From assembly GCA_903789505.1 (NCBI GenBank), contig CAIFEU010000058.1:3729-15611 (forward strand): a stretch of DNA of 11,883 nucleotides. The letters run 5' to 3'. This document shows, one piece after another, positions 6,445-11,883 of the stretch (its first letter is position 1; every line of letters begins with the position of its first letter). The notes below the pieces were generated by a model, which was not told the DNA's origin, made no database searches, and saw only the letters and a program-made list of their open reading frames with translations. Made by a program: the position numbers and the translations under genes. The DNA is from an uncultured Coriobacteriales bacterium (GTDB lineage: Bacteria; Actinomycetota; Coriobacteriia; Coriobacteriales; UMGS124).

Positions 6445-6786
6445 GTGTATTACGTCAGCAAGCGTCTGGAGATCAGCGGCGCCCACGCGGTGAACAGCTC
6501 CGTCGAGGGCTACTGCGAGGCCCTGCACGGTCACAACTGGGTCATCGTCGTGCACTGCAAGTCCGCGGAGCTCAACGAGGACGGCATGGTGGTCGACTTC
6601 GGGCGCATCAAGCGCGCCATCCACGGCAGGATCGACCACACCAACCTCAACGAGACGCTCGACGGGCTCAACCCCACCGCCGAGAACATCGCGCGCTGGT
6701 GCGCCGAGCAGGTGGGCCCCACGTGCTATCGCGTCGAGGTCAACGAGACCGAGGGGAACCAGGCGGTCTGGGAGCGCGACGAGTAG
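6445..6786 (+). CDS. queD: 6-carboxytetrahydropterin synthase (QueD)
   Basis: A 113-residue T-fold enzyme of the 6-pyruvoyl-tetrahydropterin synthase/QueD family. It converts dihydroneopterin triphosphate to 6-carboxytetrahydropterin, the second step towards 7-deazaguanines such as queuosine. Zinc ligands are His14 (SGAHAV), His28 and His30 (LHGHNW). Cys24 in C-x3-HGH is the QueD-type catalytic cysteine. VVDFG (49-53), IDHTNLNE (63-70), PTAENIARW (77-85) and ETEGNQAVW (101-109) complete the family pattern. Translation starts at GTG 6445 behind GGGGGAA, giving YYVSKRLEISGAH. queC, queE and queF are not in the window, so QueD is isolated here. Its stop sits directly at the broken end of the opposite-strand methyltransferase stub. 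Confidence 0.93.
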   Translation: MYYVSKRLEISGAHAVNSSVEGYCEALHGHNWVIVVHCKSAELNEDGMVVDFGRIKRAIHGRIDHTNLNETLDGLNPTAENIARWCAEQVGPTCYRVEVNETEGNQAVWERDE

Positions 6787-6905
6787 CGGCGATGCCGCCC
6801 GCCGCGCTCCCCGGACATCTCCCGCTCGTGCAGGTCCGAGTACTCCTGCGCCCGCCCCGACCAGTAGTCGTGGGAGCGGCGTCCCAGCCGCGAGCCCTCC
6901 CCCAC
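6787..6905 (-). pseudogene. 5' stub of a SAM-dependent methyltransferase-like gene
   Basis: Four bases after the ABC ATPase stop (TGA at 6910-6908) a GTG at 6905 opens a frame preceded by a perfect AGGAGG at 8-base spacing. Its first residues, VGEGSRLGRRSHDYWSGRAQ followed by EYSDLHEREMSGERG, look like the N-terminus of class I SAM methyltransferases (DYWSxRAxEYSxL pattern), which are often last in such metal-importer operons. Likeness is lost after about residue 35. The frame then runs antisense into the end of queD and stops at 6726 (59 codons in all). There is no room for the SAM-binding domain, so the gene appears deleted, with a breakpoint near 6787-6815. The family is called from a short segment only. 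Confidence 0.5.
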
Positions 6906-6907
6906 CG

Positions 6908-7750
6908 TCAGGGCCTCCTCGTGGAGCCGGTCTCGAACTTGCCCGCGCCGCTCGAGCGATCCTCGCGGCCGAGCGGGTCGGTCATCGACCCCGGGATGCA
7001 CACGCGGCGCCGCTCGATGTCGCGGATGTTGATCTCGATGTCGTAGATCGTTCGCAGCGACTCCTCGGTCACCACCTGCCCCGCCGGCCCCTGCGCCCCG
7101 ACGCCGCCGTTGGTCAGGATCGCGGTGGTACACCCCAGCAGCAGGGCGTGGTCGGGGAAGTGCGTCGTCATCAGCACGCCCATGCCCCGCTCGCGCAGAC
7201 GCTCCACCAGGCGCACGAACTTGAACTGGTTCCCGAAGTCGAGATGAGCGGTGGGCTCGTCGAGCAGCAGCGCCTCGGGCTGCTGCGCGAGGGCGGAGGC
7301 GATCATGACGAGCTGGCGCTCCCCGCCGGAGATGTCGGTGTAGGGCCGTTCCGCGAGCCGCTCGATGCCCAGGTATTCCAGCTGCTCGTAGGCGAACTGC
7401 ACATCGGAGTCGCTGGGGTTGGCCAAGTAGCCGATGCGCGAGGTGCGCCCCATCGTCACGACGTCGATGACCTTGTAGGAGAAGCTCGGCGTGTGGGTCT
7501 GGGCGATGTAGGCAACGCGGTGGGCCATCTCGCGCGGCGAGTACGACCTGACCGGCCTGCCGTCGATCAGGATCGTGCCCGACGTGGGCGTGAGCTCGCC
7601 CATGATGCACTTGAGCAGCGTCGACTTGCCGACGCCGTTGGAGCCGAGCAGGCACATGACGTCGGGCGACTCGTAGGTGAAGGTCATCCCCTGCAGCACC
7701 TTGCGCGACGCGTCGTAGCCGAAGGAGACGTCCTCGACGGTGAGCCTCAT
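6908..7750 (-). CDS. FecE/FhuC-type ABC transporter ATP-binding protein
   Basis: A 280-residue cytosolic ATPase that powers a type II importer for iron complexes, heme or corrinoids. Walker A is GSNGVGKST (36-44), the Q-loop Gln84 (YIAQTHTPSF), signature SGGER (141-145), Walker B LLLDEP (161-166, with Glu165), D-loop HLDFG, and the switch His197 (TTHFPDHALLL). Everything needed for ATP hydrolysis is present. MRLTVEDVSFGYDASRKVL is a normal start. The upstream permease stop codon is immediately adjacent to this ATG, so translation is probably coupled. Residues 245-280 are a variable, charged tail. The methyltransferase-like stub begins four bases beyond the stop. Confidence 0.95.
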   Translation of the reverse strand: MRLTVEDVSFGYDASRKVLQGMTFTYESPDVMCLLGSNGVGKSTLLKCIMGELTPTSGTILIDGRPVRSYSPREMAHRVAYIAQTHTPSFSYKVIDVVTMGRTSRIGYLANPSDSDVQFAYEQLEYLGIERLAERPYTDISGGERQLVMIASALAQQPEALLLDEPTAHLDFGNQFKFVRLVERLRERGMGVLMTTHFPDHALLLGCTTAILTNGGVGAQGPAGQVVTEESLRTIYDIEINIRDIERRRVCIPGSMTDPLGREDRSSGAGKFETGSTRRP

Positions 7751-8941
7751 CTACCAGTTCACCTTCTTCTTATAGATGAAGAACAGGAACAGCGGCACGC
7801 CGATGATGCCGGTCACGACGCCTATCGGGATCTCGGCAGTCGTCAGCGCGCGGCAGACGTCGTCTATCACGCACAGGTAGACCGCCCCCAGCGACAGCGA
7901 CACGGGGAGCAGGCGGCGATAGTCAGGCCCGGTGATCATCCTGGCGAGGTGGGGGACGACGATGCCCACCCAGCCGATGATGCCCGAGACCGACACGGCG
8001 ACCGCCGAGATGACCGAGGCCGCGACGATTGCGACGTTGCGGTCGCGCGTCACGTTGACGCCGAATGAGCGCGCCTCCACGTCTCCGACGGAAAGCACGT
8101 TGAGTCGCCAGCGGTAGCACAGCAGGACGACGACGCTTACCACATACAGCGGCAGGATCGTGACCAGCTTGTCAAAGCTGACTTCCGAGAACGAACCCAT
8201 CAGCCAGTACACGATCTGCGGCAGCTTCTCCGCCGGGTCGGCGACGAACTTGATCAGAGACACCAGGGAGGAGAACAGCGACGAGATCAGCATGCCCGCG
8301 AGCACGAGCGTGACGTTGGACCTGCTGCTGCGCGAGGCGACCGCGAAGGTCAGGGCGACCGACGCCAGGCCGAACGCGATCGCCGAGCCCTGCGTGAATC
8401 CCATCGAGAGGCCCAGGACGATTGCGATTGCGGCGCCGAACCCAGCGCCGTTCGAGACGCCCAGCGTGTAGGGGGACGCCAGAGGGTTGCGGAACACCCC
8501 CTGAAACACCGCGCCCGCCATGCCGAGCCCGGCGCCCACCAGGCTCGACGCCACGACGCGCGGCAGGCGCACGGTCCACACCATGTTGTACGCGAGCTGC
8601 GGGTTGGCGTAGGCGTCGCTGGTGAACTTCGTCCCCGTGATGCCGCACCACACGATGCGGCACACGTCGGGCAGCGAGATGCTGTACACGCCGATCGTGA
8701 GCGAGACCAGCACCGCCAGGATCGGCAGCGCCACGAACAGGGGCACCAGCCAGGTCATCCTGCGGCGGCCCCTGACGAACTCCGCGCTCCTCGAGACGCC
8801 CGGCGTGCCCGCCTCGGAGCTGCCGGCAGCGACGGCCGTCCCGGTGCCCTCGGGTGCCCGCTGCGGCGCCTCGCCGTCGGCGCGTCCCGTGTCTGGGCCC
8901 GTCTCGGGCCTCTTGTCCGGTGATTCTCCCATGCGCTCCAT
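7751..8941 (-). CDS. FecCD-family iron-type ABC transporter permease
   Basis: A 396-residue integral membrane permease of the BtuC/FecCD family with about ten predicted helices. Signature stretches include RLPRVVASSLVGAGLGMAGA (125-144), FQGVFRNPLASPYTLGVSNG (146-165), GIVVPHLARMITGPDYRRLLP (326-346) and the C-terminal EIPIGVVTGIIGVPLFLF (370-387). It carries an unusual hydrophilic N-terminal extension of about 60 residues (Glu, Pro, Gly, Ala rich) before the first helix at about 63-84. ATG 8941 is used here; ATG 8932 (GAGG nine bases upstream) is equally good or better. One permease gene suggests a homodimer. Substrate is a metal chelate by family; exact identity is unknown. Upstream lies the binding protein gene, downstream the ATPase with no gap. 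Confidence 0.94.
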   Translation of the reverse strand: MERMGESPDKRPETGPDTGRADGEAPQRAPEGTGTAVAAGSSEAGTPGVSRSAEFVRGRRRMTWLVPLFVALPILAVLVSLTIGVYSISLPDVCRIVWCGITGTKFTSDAYANPQLAYNMVWTVRLPRVVASSLVGAGLGMAGAVFQGVFRNPLASPYTLGVSNGAGFGAAIAIVLGLSMGFTQGSAIAFGLASVALTFAVASRSSRSNVTLVLAGMLISSLFSSLVSLIKFVADPAEKLPQIVYWLMGSFSEVSFDKLVTILPLYVVSVVVLLCYRWRLNVLSVGDVEARSFGVNVTRDRNVAIVAASVISAVAVSVSGIIGWVGIVVPHLARMITGPDYRRLLPVSLSLGAVYLCVIDDVCRALTTAEIPIGVVTGIIGVPLFLFFIYKKKVNW

Positions 8942-9131
8942 CCTCAGGCAGTCCTTACCCCGCCCTCTGACGACGGGGCGGTCAGACGCCGCGCGCCCTC
9001 CCCCGCGGCATGCAGCGGGCTCGGACGCGCGTGCGTCATGCCGTCATTTCAGGCTCCGTCACCCTCCCGTCGCGCCGGCCACGCGACGACACGGATGCCG
9101 CCACGGGCCTCGCCGCGCGCGGGAGCCGGGG
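8942..9131 (-). other. Gap between binding protein and permease with alternative hairpins
   Basis: No gene is seen. Just before the permease start the RNA can form either TCTGAC/GTCAGA (plus-strand arms 8966-8971 and 8981-8986) or CCGCCC/GGGCGG (8960-8965 and 8976-8981). The two stems interleave and so exclude one another. Located 15-45 bases before the start codon, they could modulate expression of permease and ATPase relative to the abundant binding protein. I recognised no known riboswitch class. Confidence 0.35.
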
Positions 9132-10343
9132 CTACTCCACCGTGTCGGTGAACTCGATGCCGTAGAACTGCTGGTAGAAGTCCGTGGCGCGCTGCTGCAC
9201 CTCGTCGGCGGGGACCTTCTCCGGATAGAACTCGTGAGCCAGCCACAGCTCGCCCAGCGCCATCGAGTCGGTGTCGGGGTTGCCCCAGGGCTTGGTCCAG
9301 TACGGGGCGAGGATGACGTTGCCCTCCTTGACCGCGCGAATCTCGGCGTACTTCTCGTCGGTGGTGAAGGACTCGTACAGGTCCATGTAGCGATCCTGGA
9401 TGATGATCACGTCGGGGTCCCAGTTCGCGAGCTGCTCGACGGTGTAGGAGCCGTTGCCCTGGATGTCGGCGGCAGCCACGTTGACGCCGCCGGCGCGCAG
9501 CAGCATGCAGCCCACGTACTTGTCGTTGCCGTAGGTCTTGTCCTCCTTCATCGGGACGAAGGCGGTGACGCGCTGGTCGTCGGAGATGTCTCCGACCGCC
9601 TCGTCGACCGTCTCGCGGCTCGCCTCGACGAAGTCCCAGATGGCAGCCGCTGCCTCGTCGGCACCGGTCAGGTGGCCGAGCACCTTGATCGCCCACTCGC
9701 AGCCGTTGGTGTACGCCGCGTCTGCGTCCGCCAGGCGCGGGCTCTGGGCCTCCTCCTGCTTGCCCTCGCCGCGCAGCGACACGATGACGACCGGCACGCC
9801 CATGTCGCGCAGCTGCTGGACGGCGTCCTGCGGGGCCTGCGACGCGGCGATGACAATGTCGGGGTCGAGCGCGGCGATCTCCTCGACGTTCCACTCGGAC
9901 AGGTTGCTGCCCAGCGTGACGTCCTGAATGCCCGGGAACACCGTCGTCATGTAGTCGCCCAGGTCGCTGTCCCAGTTGGCTTCGACGCCCACGACACGGT
10001 CCTGCTGCTTGAGCTGGCAGACCATGTCGAGCGAGTGATGCTGCAGCATCACCATGCGCTTCACCGGCAGGCTCGCAATCGTGACCTCGTTGTCGGCCTG
10101 GTCGGTGAACGTCCAGGACCCGTCGGCGTTGGACTGGGATATGACCTCGTCGACGTCGACGTAGGCCTCCTGCTGGGAGGATGCCGCGGAGCTCGCAGCC
10201 TTCTTTGCGTCCGCCGCCTCGGAGGCGAGCGCGCGGCCGCCCAGGGCGCCGGCGGCGGCAGCGCCCGACACCGCAAGGGCACCGGCGAGGAAGCCGCGAC
10301 GCGAGACGCTGGAGAGACGAGAGCTGAGGTCAATGTTGGACAT
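9132..10343 (-). CDS. Tat-exported iron-type ABC substrate-binding protein (FecB/FhuD/BtuF family)
   Basis: A 403-residue secreted binding protein of the helical-backbone metal-receptor family. It has a twin-arginine signal, SRRGFLAGALAVSGAAAAGA from residue 14 with RR at 15-16, ending near ALA-SEA (about residue 40). No lipobox cysteine is present. The mature protein has an Ala/Ser/Gln linker (43-60), a first lobe with LPVKRMVMLQHHSLDMV (92-108) and NVEEIAALDPDIVIAA (152-167), and a second lobe with NWDPDVIII (307-315). The family-typical C-terminal segment follows (YWTKPWGNPDTDSMALGELW from 348, then LAHEFYPE). ATG 10343 follows AAGGGGAA; the 21-codon longer frame from 10406 would bury the Tat signal. 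It is first in the importer operon. The substrate (ferric siderophore, heme or corrinoid) is not decidable from sequence. Confidence 0.93.
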   Translation of the reverse strand: MSNIDLSSRLSSVSRRGFLAGALAVSGAAAAGALGGRALASEAADAKKAASSAASSQQEAYVDVDEVISQSNADGSWTFTDQADNEVTIASLPVKRMVMLQHHSLDMVCQLKQQDRVVGVEANWDSDLGDYMTTVFPGIQDVTLGSNLSEWNVEEIAALDPDIVIAASQAPQDAVQQLRDMGVPVVIVSLRGEGKQEEAQSPRLADADAAYTNGCEWAIKVLGHLTGADEAAAAIWDFVEASRETVDEAVGDISDDQRVTAFVPMKEDKTYGNDKYVGCMLLRAGGVNVAAADIQGNGSYTVEQLANWDPDVIIIQDRYMDLYESFTTDEKYAEIRAVKEGNVILAPYWTKPWGNPDTDSMALGELWLAHEFYPEKVPADEVQQRATDFYQQFYGIEFTDTVE

Positions 10344-10425
10344 GGGTTCCCCTTCGACATGGGCCAAACCGGACGCGTCGGAAGGCGCGCCCGGAACCGG
10401 CCCCACATGGTACTTCAGGGGAACA

Positions 10426-10452
10426 TTAATATGTGTGAAAAGTAATAGTCAA
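10426..10452 (-). promoter_or_regulatory. Promoter of the metal importer operon
   Basis: In a conspicuous AT-rich patch (about 10421-10465) the minus strand carries TTGACT (10452-10447) and TATTAA/ATTAAT (10431-10425), spaced 15-16 bases. This is the best promoter in the window. The start would be near 10418, giving a leader of about 75 nt. ACAT-TAAT-ATGT (10424-10433 region), with complementary outer arms, overlaps the -10 and is a candidate operator. A GATAAT half-site lies upstream at about 10458-10463. No full Fur or IdeR/DtxR box is recognisable. Confidence 0.6.
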
Positions 10453-10470
10453 TGGGAATTATCGTCACAT

Positions 10471-10542
10471 CCCGAGACGAGGAGGGGTGACTTCTGGCCT
10501 CTCGGGGCAACGCCTTCGCCCCATGCCCCTCAGGGGACCGCC
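10471..10542 (-). other. Hairpin-rich 3' region of the acetyltransferase gene
   Basis: Between the GNAT stop and the importer promoter, the minus strand can form CCCC-TGA-GGGG, then GGGGC/GCCCC, then a perfect 7-bp CCCGAGA/TCTCGGG stem (plus-strand arms 10471-10477 and 10500-10506) with a 22-base loop. No T-run follows at once, so these are weak terminator candidates. They may stop transcripts before the importer promoter. Confidence 0.35.
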
Positions 10543-11175
10543 TCACAGGGGCATCTCGTACCCGATGCGCAGCTTGGTGGGTTCGGTGATGCTGACCGCG
10601 TCGATCTCGCAGCACCTCGCGAAGCCGAGCGACTCCAGCGTGCGCTGCATCGGCACGTTGCCCGGGTGCGTGTCGACGCGCACGCTCGAGAACCCCCGCT
10701 CGCGCGCGCGTTCGATCGCGCGCTCGAACATGAACCGCGCCACCCCGCGCCTGCGCCAGTCGCGCGCGACCGCGACGCGGTGCAGGGCGAGATAGCGCAC
10801 CCGCCCCGCGTCGGGGGTGTCAGGGCTGGCGACCAGCCACGCGCCCGCGGTCACGCGCGCGTAGTCGGGCTCCCCGTCGGGACACAGCGCCATGATTCCC
10901 GCGACGGAGCGCCCCGTGCCGGGGGCGCCCGCTCGCGCGAGATTGCCGGCGGGGACCGCTATGTGCGCCCTGCCCGCGGCGACGTCGGCGGTCACGGCGG
11001 AGCGCGTCGGGCCGCCCTGCCTCCACTGGTCGATGCCCAGGGCGGCAAGTGCGGCGCGTCCCTCGTCGCCCACGCGGGCGATTGCGTCGATGTCCTCGAC
11101 TCCCGCCCTGACGAACGCGAACGAGGCCGGGGTGCCGGGGGCGGGTGTCTCTGAGGTGTTCTGCGAGGTTGCCAT
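10543..11175 (-). CDS. GNAT-family N-acetyltransferase
   Basis: A 210-residue cytosolic acetyltransferase of the GNAT fold. The acetyl-CoA-binding motif A is at 131-146 (LHRVAVARDWRRRGVA, with R141-x-x-G144-x-A146). It is followed by the helix MFERAIERARERGFSSVRVD (149-168) and motif B THPGNVPMQRTLESLGFARC (169-188). The N-terminal half (18-60) has the usual DIDAIARVGDEGRAALAALG and DQWRQGGPT segment. A low-complexity stretch of about 17 residues precedes the domain. The start at 11175 follows GGGAG at 6-7 bases. The acetyl acceptor is unknown. It is divergent from ddl and upstream of, but probably separate from, the importer operon. Confidence 0.9.
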   Translation of the reverse strand: MATSQNTSETPAPGTPASFAFVRAGVEDIDAIARVGDEGRAALAALGIDQWRQGGPTRSAVTADVAAGRAHIAVPAGNLARAGAPGTGRSVAGIMALCPDGEPDYARVTAGAWLVASPDTPDAGRVRYLALHRVAVARDWRRRGVARFMFERAIERARERGFSSVRVDTHPGNVPMQRTLESLGFARCCEIDAVSITEPTKLRIGYEMPL

Positions 11176-11546
11176 GGCGCGCTCCCATCACTCGGTTGGA
11201 CGGTCCCCCGCCGGCGGCGGGCGGCCTGGGTCGAGGCTGCGACGCCTCTATGGAGGTGGCGTGCCGAACGCGCCGGGGGCCCGTCACTCATCGACCAGTT
11301 CGACCGCTGCCCCATCGACGCGGCGCGAACCGACGCGCCCGACGCCTCGATGGCCGTATGATACTGGGTTGGCATGTTCGCCTGATGACCCCACGGCGAG
11401 ATGCCCCACGCCCATCCGCGCGTGTGCGCCGCCAGCCGGCGCCCCCAGCGCCAACGCCGCAGCGGCGGCGGGATGGGCCCACTGCGCGAGTTCCATGGCG
11501 CCGAGCTCGGCGCCAGCGTCTGCACACCGACGAGGAAGGATAACAA
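11176..11546. other. Intergenic region between divergent GNAT gene and ddl
   Basis: No gene is supported in these 371 bases. It is GC-rich with a few short hairpins, for example GAGGC/GCCTC (11233-11237/11244-11248) and an overlapping ACGCC/GGCGT (11242-11246/11258-11262). Its only AT-rich element is the symmetric GTATGATAC around 11356-11364. If ddl starts there its leader is about 178 nt. Open frames across it are low-complexity Ala/Pro/Arg translations and look like composition effects. Confidence 0.5.
11357..11362 (+). promoter_or_regulatory. Possible -10 box for ddl, symmetric on both strands
   Basis: TATGAT on the plus strand reads TATCAT on the minus strand, inside the inverted repeat GTAT-G-ATAC. 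Either strand therefore offers a -10 hexamer one mismatch from consensus, facing ddl or the GNAT gene. No good -35 is visible for either direction. Confidence 0.3.
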
Positions 11547-11883
11547 ATGGCTGACAAGCTGGACGTGTGCGTGCTCTTTGGCGGCATCTCCACGGAGCAC
11601 GACATCTCGCAGCGCTCGGCGGACACGGTGATCAACGCGCTTGACCGCGATAAGTACAACGTGATCATGGTCGGCATCACGAAGCAGGGCGATTGGCTGC
11701 GCTACCGAGGCGACGTCAAGGACATCTACCACGGAGAGTGGCTCAACGACGCGGGCAACGTCGCGTGCGCAGCTGGCATGGGCGACAGGTTCCATGGCCT
11801 GCTCGAGCTCGCCGACGACGGCACCTATTCGGTCACCAACGTCGACGTCTGGGTGCCGTGCCTGCACGGCGTCGGCGGCGAGG
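11547..11883 (+). CDS. ddl: D-alanine--D-alanine ligase, N-terminal part (runs off window)
   Basis: The first 112 residues of an ATP-grasp ligase that joins two D-alanines for peptidoglycan precursors in the cytosol. The N-terminal domain shows VCVLFGGISTEHDISQRSAD (7-26), the family's GG-S-EHD-S nucleating motif. Then come DKYNVIMVGITKQGDWL and VDVWVPCLHGVGGE, equivalent to the conserved VFPxLHGxxGE segment near residue 100-112. The start at 11547 follows GAGGAAGGA at about 7 bases. The frame has no stop up to the window end, and the ATP-grasp and catalytic parts lie beyond. The D-Ala-D-Ala versus D-Ala-D-Lac (Van-type) distinction cannot be made, because the deciding residues are not included. 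Confidence 0.88.
   Translation, partial: MADKLDVCVLFGGISTEHDISQRSADTVINALDRDKYNVIMVGITKQGDWLRYRGDVKDIYHGEWLNDAGNVACAAGMGDRFHGLLELADDGTYSVTNVDVWVPCLHGVGGE

Noticed and set aside
8622..10445. 607-codon plus-strand open frame opposite the binding protein gene
   Set aside because: Antisense shadow of codon bias; the minus strand has a Tat signal and family motifs.
10440..10470. Classical Fur or IdeR/DtxR box upstream of the importer
   Set aside because: Only a GATAAT half-site is present; no full palindrome could be aligned.
1..11883. CRISPR array, insertion sequence or tRNA gene
   Set aside because: No spaced direct repeats, transposase motifs with terminal repeats, or cloverleaf with T-arm were seen on reading both strands.

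Overview
The window is very GC-rich DNA with coding regions packed on both strands. It fits an anaerobic, gut-type actinomycete, most likely class Coriobacteriia. The grounds are the GC content, TATNAT-like -10 boxes, a comF/hpf neighbourhood, a Tat-secreted iron-type binding protein and a QueD. This placement is inference; no rRNA or marker gene is present.

Left part (1-3134, minus strand, read right to left): comF, then a 365-bp gap that folds into many hairpins closed by an 11-bp long-range stem, then a SBP_bac_3-type lipoprotein, then the long-form ribosome hibernation factor hpf. The gap looks like an independently started structured RNA. Its position between comF and hpf suggests a raiA-motif RNA. 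The first ~94 bases are almost pure G and C and may be a contig edge.

Middle part (3135-6786, plus strand): divergent from comF is a short NfeD-like membrane protein followed by an SPFH/stomatin protein with five 11-residue coiled-coil repeats, a known membrane-microdomain pairing. Next are a class I/II PLP aminotransferase and a QueD (6-carboxytetrahydropterin synthase), 46 bp apart and probably co-transcribed.

Right part (6787-10452, minus strand): an iron/siderophore/corrinoid-type ABC importer made of a Tat-signal binding protein, a FecCD permease and a FecE-type ATPase. Four bases after the ATPase stop, behind a perfect AGGAGG, a further reading frame starts like a SAM methyltransferase. 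It is cut off after about 35 codons where queD's 3' end begins, so it looks like a broken fourth operon gene. An AT-rich promoter patch lies upstream of the binding protein. Further right, a GNAT acetyltransferase (minus) diverges from a D-alanine--D-alanine ligase (plus) that runs off the window.

The most interesting items are the structured RNA at 2033-2291, the methyltransferase stub at 6787-6905, and the promoter and leader structures of the metal importer. All functional statements rest on motif reading, without database searches.
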